Of a stretch of 64,000 nt of DNA, positions 8,785-18,055 are shown one piece after another. Numbering within the stretch: the first letter of the stretch is position 1; every line of letters begins with the position of its first letter. Below the pieces are notes generated by a model. The model made no database searches, had not been told where the DNA came from, and saw only the letters and a list, made by a program, of their open reading frames with translations. The DNA is from CAVSRC01 sp963798195 (lineage in GTDB: Bacteria; Pseudomonadota; Alphaproteobacteria; Rhizobiales; Kaistiaceae): assembly GCA_963798195.1 (NCBI GenBank), contig CAWCSF010000010.1, positions 434,001-498,000 on the forward strand, in the 5' to 3' direction. The translations under genes and the position numbers were made by a program.

Positions 8785-9525
8785 TCAGCGCAGCGGATTG
8801 ACGCCGCGCGGGATCGTCCACAGCTGAAGCTGCGACATGACAAAATCGACCAGGATGGCAAGCAGGGCCGTCGGGATGGCGCCCGACAGCATCATGCCGA
8901 ACTCGTTCAATGCGATGCCGCTGAAGATCAATTCGCCCAGTCCGCCGCCTCCGATCAGGAAGGCGAGGGGAACTGTCCCGACATTTATGGCAAGCGCAGT
9001 GCGTATGCCGGCGAACATCACGAAGAGGGCATTGGGCAACTCCACCTGCCAGAGAATCTGGCGGGTGCTCATGCCCATGCCGTGCGCCGCTTCGATGAGG
9101 TAACTGGGCACGGCACGGATGCCGGCAAGGGTGTTGGAGACGATCGGCAGCAATGTCGCGACGAACAGGCCGAAAATCGCGGGCTTGTCTCCGATGCCGA
9201 GAATGCTCATCGACAACGCAAGAACGGCGAGAGTCGGGATCGTCGCGCCAATGTTCAAAAACTGCAGCGCCAGATCGCCGTAGCGCCGAAACCGCGGCCG
9301 AGTCAGCAACACGCCAAGCGGAATGCCCACTGCAATCGCCAGCCCGCCGGAAATTGCCACCAACTGGATGTGTTGCTTCGCCAGGAAGCTGATGTCGTCC
9401 CACAGGTCGATCATCGTCGGCAGCAGGCCGCCCGCCCATGCCCAGGCGCCCAAGGCAAAAACGAGCGCCAGCATGCCGCTACGCCACAGCCGGTGAAAAC
9501 CAGCGGTTTCGAGCGCGTCAGCCAT
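8785..9525 (-). CDS. osmoprotectant ABC transporter permease (second)
   Basis: An inner-membrane subunit of 246 residues with about six hydrophobic helices. The BPD_transp_1 EAA-like loop is visible as EAAHGMGMSTRQILWQVELP. It begins with a helix from an amphipathic N-terminus and ends with LQLWTIPRGVNPLR. It overlaps the end of the ATPase gene by 8 bp, which indicates translational coupling. With the other permease (ending 10627) it forms the heterodimeric channel expected for OpuC/Yeh-type importers. The assignment rests on the family pattern and operon context. Confidence 0.92.
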   Translation of the reverse strand: MADALETAGFHRLWRSGMLALVFALGAWAWAGGLLPTMIDLWDDISFLAKQHIQLVAISGGLAIAVGIPLGVLLTRPRFRRYGDLALQFLNIGATIPTLAVLALSMSILGIGDKPAIFGLFVATLLPIVSNTLAGIRAVPSYLIEAAHGMGMSTRQILWQVELPNALFVMFAGIRTALAINVGTVPLAFLIGGGGLGELIFSGIALNEFGMMLSGAIPTALLAILVDFVMSQLQLWTIPRGVNPLR

Positions 9526-10630
9526 CGCGATAGGCCTGTGAAAGCAGGTGCGTGATGCCGCGCAGCGTGACGTAGCCCATGAACATGCCCTCGTCGTCGA
9601 CGCAAGCGAGCCAGCTCATGTCGTGGCGAAACATGGTCGACACGGCGGTGCGCAGATTTTCCGAGAGCTTGATCGTGGTTGGCAGACCCTCGTGGTTCTC
9701 GCCGACCTTGCCCTTGCCGCCGCGCGCCACGCGGAGGTCGACATAACCGCGCGCACGGCCACGCGGCCCGACCATCACGATCGCCGTATGGCCGTTCTCG
9801 ACCATTAGCGCTGCTGCCCGTTCGAGGGTGTCCTCTGCCGTCACGCGTGGTGGATCGTGCATCATCGCATCCGGCACCTTGAGCAATTGCAGGCGCTTCA
9901 GCGTGCGGTCGCCGCCGACGAAGTCGGAAACGAAATTGTTGACGGGATGCGCGAGAAGGTTGTCCGGCGTGTCGTACTGGACGAGCTTGCCGTCACGGAA
10001 GATGGCGATGCGATCGGCCATCTTCACCGCCTCGTCGATGTCGTGGCTGACGAACATGATCGTCTTCTTCAGCGTTGCCTGCATCTTCAGGAATTCGTCC
10101 TGGATGATCTCCCGGTTGATCGGGTCGATGGCGCCGAAGGGCTCGTCCATGAGCAGGACTGGCGGGTCCGCTGCGATGGCGCGCAGCACGCCGATGCGCT
10201 GCTGTTGGCCGCCGGAGAGTTCCTTGGGGTAACGCTTCAGGAAGATCGACGGGTCAAGCGCCACCATTTCCAGCAGTTCGGCGGCCCGCTTGCGCGATTT
10301 CGCGCGTTCCCATCCGAGAATGTCGGGAACGACGCAAATGTTGTCCTCGATGGTCTTGTTCGGGAATAAGCCGATCTGCTGAATGACGTAGCCGAGCGTG
10401 CGCCGAAGCTCCACCGGATTGCTGTCCGCCGTATTCTTGCCGTCGATGAAGATCTCGCCAGATGTCGGCTCGACCAGCCGATTGACCATCTTCATGGTCG
10501 TTGTCTTGCCGCACCCGGACGGTCCGAGAAGTACGCAAATCTCGCCGGCGGGCACTTCCATCGACACTTGGTCGACGGCGGGGGCTGTGCCGCCGGGAAA
10601 TACCTTGGTGACGCGCTCAAGCCGGATCAT
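9518..10630 (-). CDS. osmoprotectant ABC transporter ATP-binding protein with CBS domains
   Basis: A cytoplasmic ATPase of 370 residues. Walker A is GPSGCGKTT (about residues 37-45), the signature is LSGGQQQR, Walker B is VLLMDEP, followed by an H-loop in FVSHDIDEA. After residue ~250 there are two CBS-like modules, RVTAEDTLERAAALMVENGH and a C-terminal one ending near GYVTLRGITHLL. In OpuA-type importers CBS modules sense ionic strength or cyclic-di-AMP. The start overlaps the upstream permease stop by 4 bp. It energises both permeases of the operon. Confidence 0.95.
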   Translation of the reverse strand: MIRLERVTKVFPGGTAPAVDQVSMEVPAGEICVLLGPSGCGKTTTMKMVNRLVEPTSGEIFIDGKNTADSNPVELRRTLGYVIQQIGLFPNKTIEDNICVVPDILGWERAKSRKRAAELLEMVALDPSIFLKRYPKELSGGQQQRIGVLRAIAADPPVLLMDEPFGAIDPINREIIQDEFLKMQATLKKTIMFVSHDIDEAVKMADRIAIFRDGKLVQYDTPDNLLAHPVNNFVSDFVGGDRTLKRLQLLKVPDAMMHDPPRVTAEDTLERAAALMVENGHTAIVMVGPRGRARGYVDLRVARGGKGKVGENHEGLPTTIKLSENLRTAVSTMFRHDMSWLACVDDEGMFMGYVTLRGITHLLSQAYRDG

Positions 10631-11304
10631 CGTTCTTTCAGCCCCGGTGATGTGATCAACCGCTGAAGACCGAGCAGCCCAAAATCCGCCGCGACAGCGA
10701 GCACGCTCACCGCAAGCGCGCCGGTGATCAGCTGCCGCGGATCGGTCTGGCTGATGCCGCGGGAGATGAACGTCCCGAGGCCGCCGGCGCCGATGTAGGC
10801 GGCTATGGCAGTGACCCCGATGTTCATCACCACCGCCACCCGCACACCCGCCATGATGACCGGCACGGCGAGCGGCAGTTCGACCTCGCGCAAGCGCTGG
10901 AGACGCGTGAGGCCCATGCCGCGCGCCGCCTCACGCAGCGCCGGATCGACATTGTTGATGGCGGTGTAGGTGTTGCGGATGATCGGCAACTGCGAATAGA
11001 GCAGCACCGCGATCACTGCCGGCAGATAGCCGATGCCGTGACCGATCAGCGAGAGGACCGGGATCATCATGCCGAAGAGCGCGATCGAGGGAATCGTGAT
11101 GACGATCGACGCGACGTAGAGGACCGTGGACGCCGCCTGCCTGTGCTGGGTAATGGCGATTCCGATGGGCACGCCGGTCAGGATGGCCAGCCCGACCGCC
11201 ACCCCGACTATGGAGACATGCTCCTCGGTGCGCGAAACGATCAGTGCCCAGTTGGCGATGATATAGTTGAATGTCTCCATAATATGGGCCGGAAGATCGC
11301 CCAT
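10627..11304 (-). CDS. osmoprotectant ABC transporter permease (first)
   Basis: A 225-residue integral membrane subunit, first gene of the operon. It has about five or six hydrophobic helices and the BPD_transp_1 loop REAARGMGLTRLQRLREVELP. The N-terminus is FNYIIANWALIVSRTEEH. The stop overlaps the ATPase start (ATGA). The promoter must lie in the AT-rich region upstream (11305-11560), shared with the divergent ycgN-like gene. Function is transport of osmolytes together with the second permease. Confidence 0.92.
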   Translation of the reverse strand: MGDLPAHIMETFNYIIANWALIVSRTEEHVSIVGVAVGLAILTGVPIGIAITQHRQAASTVLYVASIVITIPSIALFGMMIPVLSLIGHGIGYLPAVIAVLLYSQLPIIRNTYTAINNVDPALREAARGMGLTRLQRLREVELPLAVPVIMAGVRVAVVMNIGVTAIAAYIGAGGLGTFISRGISQTDPRQLITGALAVSVLAVAADFGLLGLQRLITSPGLKER

Positions 11305-11319
11305 ATGTCGGTGCAGCGC

Positions 11320-11475
11320 AACACTAGTCGCGGAATATTGCGCATAGGAAGACTATATAAGTACGATGAATATGTTATGAGAATGGAATATAATAACTGT
11401 GAAGAACAGAGAATTCAGACAAAGAAGAAAATTATGAGAGACTTATAGCCTCAAGAAAAGGTTACAGTCTCATTG
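11320..11475. promoter_or_regulatory. AT-rich divergent promoter region
   Basis: Between the osmoprotectant operon and the ycgN-like gene lies a stretch far richer in A+T than the surrounding ~65% GC sequence, for example ACTATATAAGTACGATGAAT and AATGGAATATAATAACTGTG. It contains no credible reading frame. Position and composition suggest a regulated promoter, possibly a site for an AT-binding silencer such as MucR or for IHF; no specific box is clear enough to name. Confidence 0.5.
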
Positions 11476-11564
11476 ACGGTCCCCCACAAAAAGCAGCGAA
11501 CACCGCCGTTCCCGCCGTGCGCTAAATAGAGTAGAGCCGCAGACGATCGTACAAAAGGATTCCC

Positions 11565-12101
11565 GTGAGCCGCAGAGCCAAGACGCCAGAGGATGAAACG
11601 CCGTTCTGGCGGACGAAGACACTGGACGACCTGAGCCCGAAGGAATGGGAGTCCCTCTGCGACGGCTGTGGTCGCTGCTGCCTGAACAAACTGGAATACG
11701 AAGACACGGGCGCGATCGAATGGACCGATCTCGCCTGCGAGTTACTCGACGGCGAAACATGCCGCTGCACCGACTACAAGCATCGTCACGCGCGCGTGCC
11801 CGGGTGCATCGCACTGACGCCCGAGAGCGTGCGCAAGCTGAACTGGCTGCCGCCGACCTGTGGCTATCGCCTGGTGGCGGAGGGGCGCGATCTCTACTGG
11901 TGGCATCCTTTGGTCTCGGGCGACCCGCAGACGGTTCATCACGCCGGCATTTCCGTGCGCGGCCGCACCGAGAGCGAAGTCGGCATGACGATTGAGGACT
12001 TCGAGGAGCACGTTGTCGAGTGGCCGGCGGAAGATCCGGCCGACGGCATCGAGATCAGCGAACGGAAACCACCGGGGCGCCGGAAGATCGGCTTCATCTG
12101 A
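11565..12101 (+). CDS. YcgN family cysteine-cluster protein
   Basis: A 178-residue cytoplasmic protein of the UPF0260/YcgN family. It has a GTG start with an AAAGGA ribosome site 6 nt upstream. The conserved zinc/iron-type Cys pattern is present: CDGCGRCCLNKLE (about residues 28-40) and CRCTDYKHRHARVPGC (about 66-82), then LTPESVRKLNWLPPTCGYRL. Family members (about 150-180 residues) are widespread in proteobacteria, with unproven function and a suspected metal-binding cluster. It is transcribed divergently from the osmoprotectant operon. Confidence 0.93.
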   Translation: MSRRAKTPEDETPFWRTKTLDDLSPKEWESLCDGCGRCCLNKLEYEDTGAIEWTDLACELLDGETCRCTDYKHRHARVPGCIALTPESVRKLNWLPPTCGYRLVAEGRDLYWWHPLVSGDPQTVHHAGISVRGRTESEVGMTIEDFEEHVVEWPAEDPADGIEISERKPPGRRKIGFI

Positions 12102-12329
12102 GCCGCGACTCTGTTTCGTGGGGCGATGACGGTGCCTCGCGGGCTCGCGTTGCGTTGCGCGGGTCCCAAAATCCTCCACGCCCTGCGCAAATCGTCCAAT
12201 TTCAGTAACCCGCCGTCCACCACGGATAAGGGCATGCATTTGCGGTCGTGCCGTGGTATGTCAAAATGACGCATGCGAGAGATCGCAACCGTTGGGGCTT
12301 CGGGGGGTCGAAGGCGACGGGAGGGCGAC

Positions 12330-15300
12330 ATGGAGCGGCACCACTTGGGGGCCGATCGCGCGGCAACGGCGTCGCGCGGTTTTCTGGTGCTCGCGATTGC
12401 GCCAATAGTCTTTCTACTCATTTTTGCATTGGGATTGCGGTCGGCTGCGGCGCAGGCGCCGGGCATCATGGCGCCGGGCGACGCGGTCGTCACAGGTTTT
12501 CCCGGGACAATCCCGCCACCGCCGCCAGTGGTCGGCGATCCCACCGACGAAACCTTCATCAATCCGGACGGCGCGTCGCTGCGCATTCTCCGGCTTCAAC
12601 CGGCAGGCCCCGCCGCCGGGCAACTGATCCCGTCGCCGACGGTGTTTCAAGCGCCGTCGCGCGCCGTCGGTGAGATATTCCCGATCACCTTCGACGACTG
12701 GCCGAACCCGAATCTGTTCGTAGGCGCCAGCTCAGCCTTTGGCATCCAGATTGTGACGCCGGACAGCGATGGCGACGGACGGCCCGAGCGCATAACCAAG
12801 GGCCAGGCCGGCGCCACGTTCATGGAAGGGCAGTGGGGCCAGGGGGGATCGCCCGGCAGCATCTACCGCATCGATGGCGTCACCGGCGCCATCACGCTTT
12901 TCACCACCATCGGCGCCAATTCCGGTCCGGGATTGGGCGACGTAGTCTTCGACCGCTCCAGCCGGCAGTTCTTCGTCTCTGACCTCGATACCGGGCACAT
13001 CTACCGGCTCGACGCCGGGGGCACGATCACTGACACCTTCGACCACGGCGTCGATGGCCGGCCGGCGCACGGCTTGGCGGCCGTGCCGGATGACGGCGTG
13101 GCGATGAACATCACCAGCCCGGCATTCGATTCGACGAATCCATCCACCTGGGGATACGCGCCGCCTGAGCGCCGCGTGTGGGGCCTGGCCGCCTACGCCG
13201 GCCGCCTCTACTACGCCGTCGCCGCCGGCCCGCAGATCTGGTCCGTCGGGATCAATCTCGACGGCACGTTCGCCAACGACGCGCGCTGGGAGCTCGACGT
13301 TGCCGGCCTGACAAGCACCAACGAGATCTCCGACATCACCTTCGATGGCGCCGGTCGCATGATCCTGGCGCAGCGCGGTCCGCAGCGCGGCAGTTACGAT
13401 TACTCGGTCTTCGCCGAGCCAATGACTTCGGCGGTGGTGCGCTACCGCCGCGAGGTGCCGGACGACCCGACGACGCCATCGACCTGGGTCGCCGTGCCTG
13501 ACGAATACGCGATCGGCTTGCGCCCGGCCGGGCTCAACGCCACCGGCGGCGTGGCGCTCGGCTACGGCCACGACTCGCAGACCGGCGCCATGCGCACCGG
13601 CGCCTGCGGCGAATATCTCTGGTCGACGGGCGACTCGCTCCGCGACAACGCTGCCATGGCGGCCTTCCTCGCCGCCGGCGGTCCGCCCGACGTGCACGGC
13701 CTGCAGGGCAACCATCGCGACTTTGTGCGCCCGTCCAACGATCCGCCGCTGCAATCCTTTTTTGCGGATTACGATGGTGTGTTCGACGACCCGCAGAATC
13801 AGGGTCACGTCGGCGACGTCGAGATCTGGGCTCCGTGTCAGGGCGCATCCACATATTACCCGCCATACATTCCGCCATATTTCCCGCCGCCCGGCTATAC
13901 CCCGCCGCCGGCCGACACGTTCAACCTGACGCTCGACAAGGAAGCGATCCCCGGCACGTGCGCGCCCAATGGCGCCGGCTGGAGCTGCGACTTTACGGTG
14001 CGCGTCACCAATACCGGCACGACGCCCTATGTCGGCAGCATCATGGTTGCCGACTGGCTGCCGGGCGCGCCGGCCGGCGCGACGATGACCTTCGCCCCGT
14101 CGCCGCCATGGGTGTGCGGTATGGTCGGACCGGGGTATCAATGCGCCTATCCGGCGACAGTGCTGTGGCCGGGCTGGAGCGTCGATCTTTACGTCACCGT
14201 CGATCTGCCGCCCGATTCCGGCATCTGCTATCTCGACAACGCGGCGCAGATCGTCTGGCCGTGGGGCATTGGCGGCGACGCCAATCCGGCCGACGACTTC
14301 GATGTCGCCACGGCGATCGTGCCGGCCGACGACTGCACGCCGCCCGACGATGAGGAGACCAACCTCAAGATCGAGAAATTCCCCCTGGTCGATCCATGCC
14401 TCGATACCGGTACGGCGTGGCAGTGCGTGTTTGTGATCAAGATCACCAACACCGGCCCCGGCGTCTACAACGGCGACATCGAGTTCACTGACACGCTGTC
14501 AGTGCCGGACGCGATAGTGTTCGGACCGCCGCCGTGGTCCTGCGTGCCGCCGGCGGGCGGGACGTACACGTGTACGCTTGCCGCCACGACTCTGAATCCG
14601 ACCGCTAGCAAGTGGCTATGGATTCAGGTCACCACTCCGAAGGACGACCTGGTCACCGCGGGCGCCTGCTCGGTCACCAACGAGGCGGAGATCACCAAGG
14701 CGCCGGGCGGCACCCCGCAGAACACAAACCCGGGCGACGACACGGCCTCGGCCGAGGCCAAGACTCCGGGCGAGAACTGCGAGCCGATCGGCGGCGAGTC
14801 CGATCTCGCGATCGAAAAGCGCGGTGAATACTGCGTGCTGGGCAATTTCAACGACACATCGGCCTGGGCCTGCGTGTTCTCAATCTACCTGAGCAACCTC
14901 GGACCCGACGATTATCACGGCCCGCTGATCTTCAAGGACACCTTTGTCGGCTTCACCCCGACACCGCCTTCGCCCATGTTCGGCCCGTCGATCTGTACGC
15001 CAGACGGCGGGGGTGGCCACGATTGTGGCACGCTTCTGGATATCGACATCCCGGCAGGCGCTCCTATCGGCCCGATTCTGGTCGGGGTTCTGGTTCCCGA
15101 CAATGGCGAGGTCTGCGAGGTCACCAACCGGGTCGAGATTACCAATCCGGTCGGTGCGCCGGGCAACACCAATCCTGCGAACGATACCTCGCAGGCGACG
15201 CTCATGATCCCGTCGGAGCAATGCCAGACGACGCTGCAGCAGCAGATTCAGGCGTGCCCGCTGTTGCAGAAGATGCCGGACGGCGGCTGCTGTCCGGAAG

Positions 15301-16089
15301 GGCAGCAGTGGAACGGCCGGGCCTGCGCGACTCCGGGCATAACCACACCGCCGCCGCCGCCTCCGCCTCCGCCACCCCCGCCGCCGGCACCGTGCCCGCA
15401 GGGCTGGACCGGGACGCCGCCGAATTGCCAGCCGCCGCAGCAGGTGTGTCCGCCGGGCTCGGTCGGGACGTTCCCGAACTGCCGCTGCCCGCCGAACACG
15501 ACAGGGACACCACCTAACTGCCGGCCGGTGTCGACAGACCTGTCCGCCGGGCTGGAGCGGCAAACCACCGAACTGCAAGCCGCCGCAGCAGCTGTGTCCT
15601 CCGGGTTCGGTTGGCACGCCGCCCAACTGCAAGTGTCCGACGGGCACGGTCGGGACGCCGCCGAACTGCCGGCCGGTTATTCTGAACTGCCCGCCGGGCT
15701 GGAGCGGCAAGCCGCCGAACTGCAAGCCGCCGCAGCAGGTGTGTCCGCCGGGCTCGGTCGGGACGTTCCCGAACTGCCGCTGCCCGCCGAACACGACGGG
15801 AACACCACCCAACTGCCGGCCGGTTCAACAGACTTGCCCGCCGGGCTGGAGCGGCAAGCCGCCAAACTGCAAGCCGCCGCAGCAGGTGTGTCCGCCGGGT
15901 TCCGTCGGCACGCCGCCCAACTGCCGTTGCCCGCAAGGCACGACCGGGACTCCGCCACGGTGTGTGAAGTTACCGATACTCACCCCGACGCAGCCGGTAT
16001 TGCCGCCGTCGCGACTGATCGTGCCGAAGTGCCCGACGGGTACGTCGGGCACGTGGCCGAACTGCGCGCCGAACCAGCAGATCAAATAG
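12330..16089 (+). CDS. large secreted repeat protein (propeller-like region, three DUF11-like domains, Cys-rich C-terminus); apparent +1 frameshift
   Basis: The start at 12330 follows a GGGAGGG ribosome site. A long N-terminal signal sequence (hydrophobic stretch LVLAIAPIVFLLIFALGL, then AAAQA) indicates export. About 12650-13840 encodes a propeller-like region with repeated phrases such as SPGSIYRIDGVTGAITLF. A Tyr/Pro linker (about 13850-13910) leads to three DUF11-like domains (about 13920-14330, 14356-14770, 14800-15215), each with a C...W.C.F...N.G pattern. A Cys cluster (CPEGQQWNGRAC), a polyproline run and four 147-bp repeats follow. An extra base near 15530 throws the frame off; the corrected frame ends at 16089, the uncorrected one at 16187. 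A cell-surface or matrix role is inferred. Confidence 0.75.
15393..15981 (+). repeat. four tandem 147-bp coding repeats (CPPGWSGKPPNC type)
   Basis: Repeat units start at 15393, 15541, 15688 and 15835. Units 2 and 3 are exactly 147 bp; unit 1 is 148 bp because of an extra G near 15530. Each encodes 49 residues built from CPPGWSGKPPNCKPPQQV followed by CPPGSVGTFPNCRCPPNTTG and TPPNCRPV. Cys spacing suggests a disulfide-rich, extended Pro/Gly stalk. Near-identity between units indicates recent duplication. Confidence 0.85.
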
Positions 16090-16108
16090 CGGCGACGAGG
16101 AGCAAGGG

Positions 16109-16140
16109 GCGCCGGTCCACTGGACCGGCGCTTCTCGTTC
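16109..16140 (+). terminator. rho-independent terminator-like hairpin
   Basis: A perfect 10-bp stem (GCGCCGGTCC / GGACCGGCGC) with a 3-nt loop at 16109-16131 is followed by TTCTCGTT. It lies 20 bp after the corrected stop of the repeat protein and before the convergent kdpE gene, so it may serve both directions. Confidence 0.7.
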
Positions 16141-16183
16141 GCTTCAGATTTGTGGTCGTCGGGGAGCGCGCAGGTCGCCCGAG

Positions 16184-16876
16184 CTAGGCCTGCTCGAGGA
16201 GGCGATAGCCAACTCCAGGCTCGTTGAGGATGAATTTCGGATCCGCCGGATCGTCGCCGAGCTTGCCGCGAAGCTGGCCAATGAAGACCCGAAGATATTG
16301 CGTATCGTTCTCGTGGGCCGGACCCCAGATCGTTCGGAGCAGCTGGCGATGCGTGACAAGGCGACCGACGTTGCGCCCGAGCATGGACAGAAGCTGGAAT
16401 TCCTTCGGAGTGAGGGCCAGTGGCCTGCCTGACAGGCGCGCCTCGTGGCGCGCCACGTCGATCGCCAGGTCACCGACGCCGATGACCGCTTCCGCCTGCG
16501 AGTCCTGTCCCTGATTGTTGCGCAGGGCCGCCCGCACCCGCGCCATGAACTCGGCGACGCCGAACGGCTTGACCAGATAATCGTTGGCACCCGCATCGAG
16601 TGCATCCACCTTCTCCCGTTCCGCCTGCCGTATGGAAAGGACGAGGATCGGAACATCCGACCATTCCCTTATGGTCCGGATGACGTCCTTCCCATCCTTG
16701 TCCGGCAGGCCGAGGTCGAGAACCACCAGCTGGATCGGATTGAGCGCGCATGCCGCCGTGCCCTCCTGGCCGGTGGTTGCCTCATGCACCGTGAAGCCGT
16801 GGGCCTCGAGGGCGATCCGGAGAAACTTGCGGATCTGCCGCTCGTCGTCGACGACCAGGATGTGGGCGTCGCTCAT
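16184..16876 (-). CDS. kdpE: KdpE-type response regulator
   Basis: A 230-residue OmpR-family regulator. The receiver domain (residues 1-115) has the acidic pair DD in VVDDERQIRKFL, the phospho-acceptor Asp in VVLDLGLPDKDGKDV and the Lys in YLVKPFG. The C-terminal winged helix (about 130-228) carries LTPKEFQLLSMLGRNVGRLV and the recognition-region DTQYLRVFIGQLRGKL, with the KdpE-like ending EPGVGYRLLEQA. It is co-transcribed with the kinase (4-bp overlap). It probably controls potassium uptake; here the obvious neighbour target is trkH, as no kdpFABC is in the window. Confidence 0.93.
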   Translation of the reverse strand: MSDAHILVVDDERQIRKFLRIALEAHGFTVHEATTGQEGTAACALNPIQLVVLDLGLPDKDGKDVIRTIREWSDVPILVLSIRQAEREKVDALDAGANDYLVKPFGVAEFMARVRAALRNNQGQDSQAEAVIGVGDLAIDVARHEARLSGRPLALTPKEFQLLSMLGRNVGRLVTHRQLLRTIWGPAHENDTQYLRVFIGQLRGKLGDDPADPKFILNEPGVGYRLLEQA

Positions 16877-18042
16877 CGCGGCTCCCTTTCGCCGGCCGCC
16901 GGCAGGGGCAAGGCAAGCACGACCCGTGTGCCGACACCGTCCGGGTTTGCCGTTGCGCGGATCGTTCCGCCATGCGCCGCCAGGATGCCGCGGGCGATCG
17001 CCAGCCCGAGGCCGGTCCCGGAGCCGGACGAGTCGCCCGAGCGAACGCGATAGAACATGTCGAACACACGCTCCCGGTCAGCTTCCGGAATGCCCGGTCC
17101 GCGATCGGTGACGGCCATCTCGATCATGTCGCCGGGCGTCGCGCGGGCGCTGATGCCGACCTGCGAGGCCGCGGGGGCGTATCGGCTGGCGTTGTGCAGC
17201 ACGTTCACCAGCGCCTGCTCGAGCAGGAGCGCGTCGCCCCTGAGCGACGGCAGATCGGCCGGGATATCGACGTGAACCTTGACGTGACGGAGCTCGGCGC
17301 GAAGCTGGCGCAGCGCGGCGCCAACCACCTCCCGCATATCGAACCACTCCTGGCGAACTTCCAGCGCCCCGTTGCTGATCCGCGTCATGTCGAGAAGGTT
17401 CTGCACATAACGGTTCAGGCGTTCTCCCTCGTCGCGCACCGTCTCCAGCAACTGCCGCCGGTTGGCGACGCCGATAAGGTTCGGCTCTTCCAGCAGGCTG
17501 GTTGCGGCCCCGATGATCGAAACGAGCGGCGTCCGCAAATCGTGGCTCACGGACGAAAGCAGCGCGGAGCGCAGCCGCTCGCGCTCGGCGACAATGCGGC
17601 TCTCTTCCATTTCGGCGCCGGCGCGCGCGCGCTCCAGGCCGATTGCGCGTTCCGCCTCCACATTCGCGCGAAGCCGCGCCGCCGCGTTCCCCATCAGCAC
17701 CGCTACGATCAGGAAGAGCAACAACGTGAGGACAACGCCGGTGTCCGAAACGAGGAGGGAGAAGTACGGCTCCGTGAAGAAATAGTTGTAGACCAGAGCC
17801 GACAGCAGGGCCGCAAAGAACGACGGCCACGGCCCGAAGCGTGTCGCGATCAGCAGCACGGCCACGAGAAAAAACAGAGAGAAGCTGGCGACTGGCAAGA
17901 GCCCGTTGCACAGGAACGCCACCCCGGCGGCAATCGCCACCGCGGCAACGGCCCAGAAGTAGCCGCTAGGATCGCGGTGCGGCGCAATGGGATGCATCGC
18001 CTGCCGGGACGCTCGATCACCCTCGGGCAATCGTTTCAGCAT
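16873..18042 (-). CDS. short KdpD-like sensor histidine kinase (DUF4118 membrane domain, no N-terminal KdpD/USP domain)
   Basis: Reading from the ATG at 18042 gives 389 residues. The frame is open to 18117, but that would overlap trkH. A four-helix DUF4118 domain (about residues 25-130) has the YNYFFTEPYFSL motif found in KdpD. HisKA carries the phospho-His in SVSHDLRTPLVSIIGA, and the HATPase_c has NASRY, DRGPGIP and GTGLGLAIARG boxes. Normal KdpD is about 900 residues, with an N-terminal KdpD and USP region that is missing here. The kinase overlaps kdpE by 4 bp and starts just after the trkH stop. Confidence 0.88.
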   Translation of the reverse strand: MLKRLPEGDRASRQAMHPIAPHRDPSGYFWAVAAVAIAAGVAFLCNGLLPVASFSLFFLVAVLLIATRFGPWPSFFAALLSALVYNYFFTEPYFSLLVSDTGVVLTLLLFLIVAVLMGNAAARLRANVEAERAIGLERARAGAEMEESRIVAERERLRSALLSSVSHDLRTPLVSIIGAATSLLEEPNLIGVANRRQLLETVRDEGERLNRYVQNLLDMTRISNGALEVRQEWFDMREVVGAALRQLRAELRHVKVHVDIPADLPSLRGDALLLEQALVNVLHNASRYAPAASQVGISARATPGDMIEMAVTDRGPGIPEADRERVFDMFYRVRSGDSSGSGTGLGLAIARGILAAHGGTIRATANPDGVGTRVVLALPLPAAGEREPR

Positions 18043-18055
18043 TTCGACGGCGCTC

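Noticed and set aside
12732..14141. 469-aa minus-strand open frame
   Set aside because: It is antisense to the secreted repeat protein and has no domain, signal or ribosome site.
15530..16187. Continuation of the uncorrected frame of the repeat protein
   Set aside because: Past 15530 the frame is an Ala/Leu/Glu-rich misreading of Cys-rich repeats; the other frame keeps CPPGxxGxPPNC units and stops at 16089.
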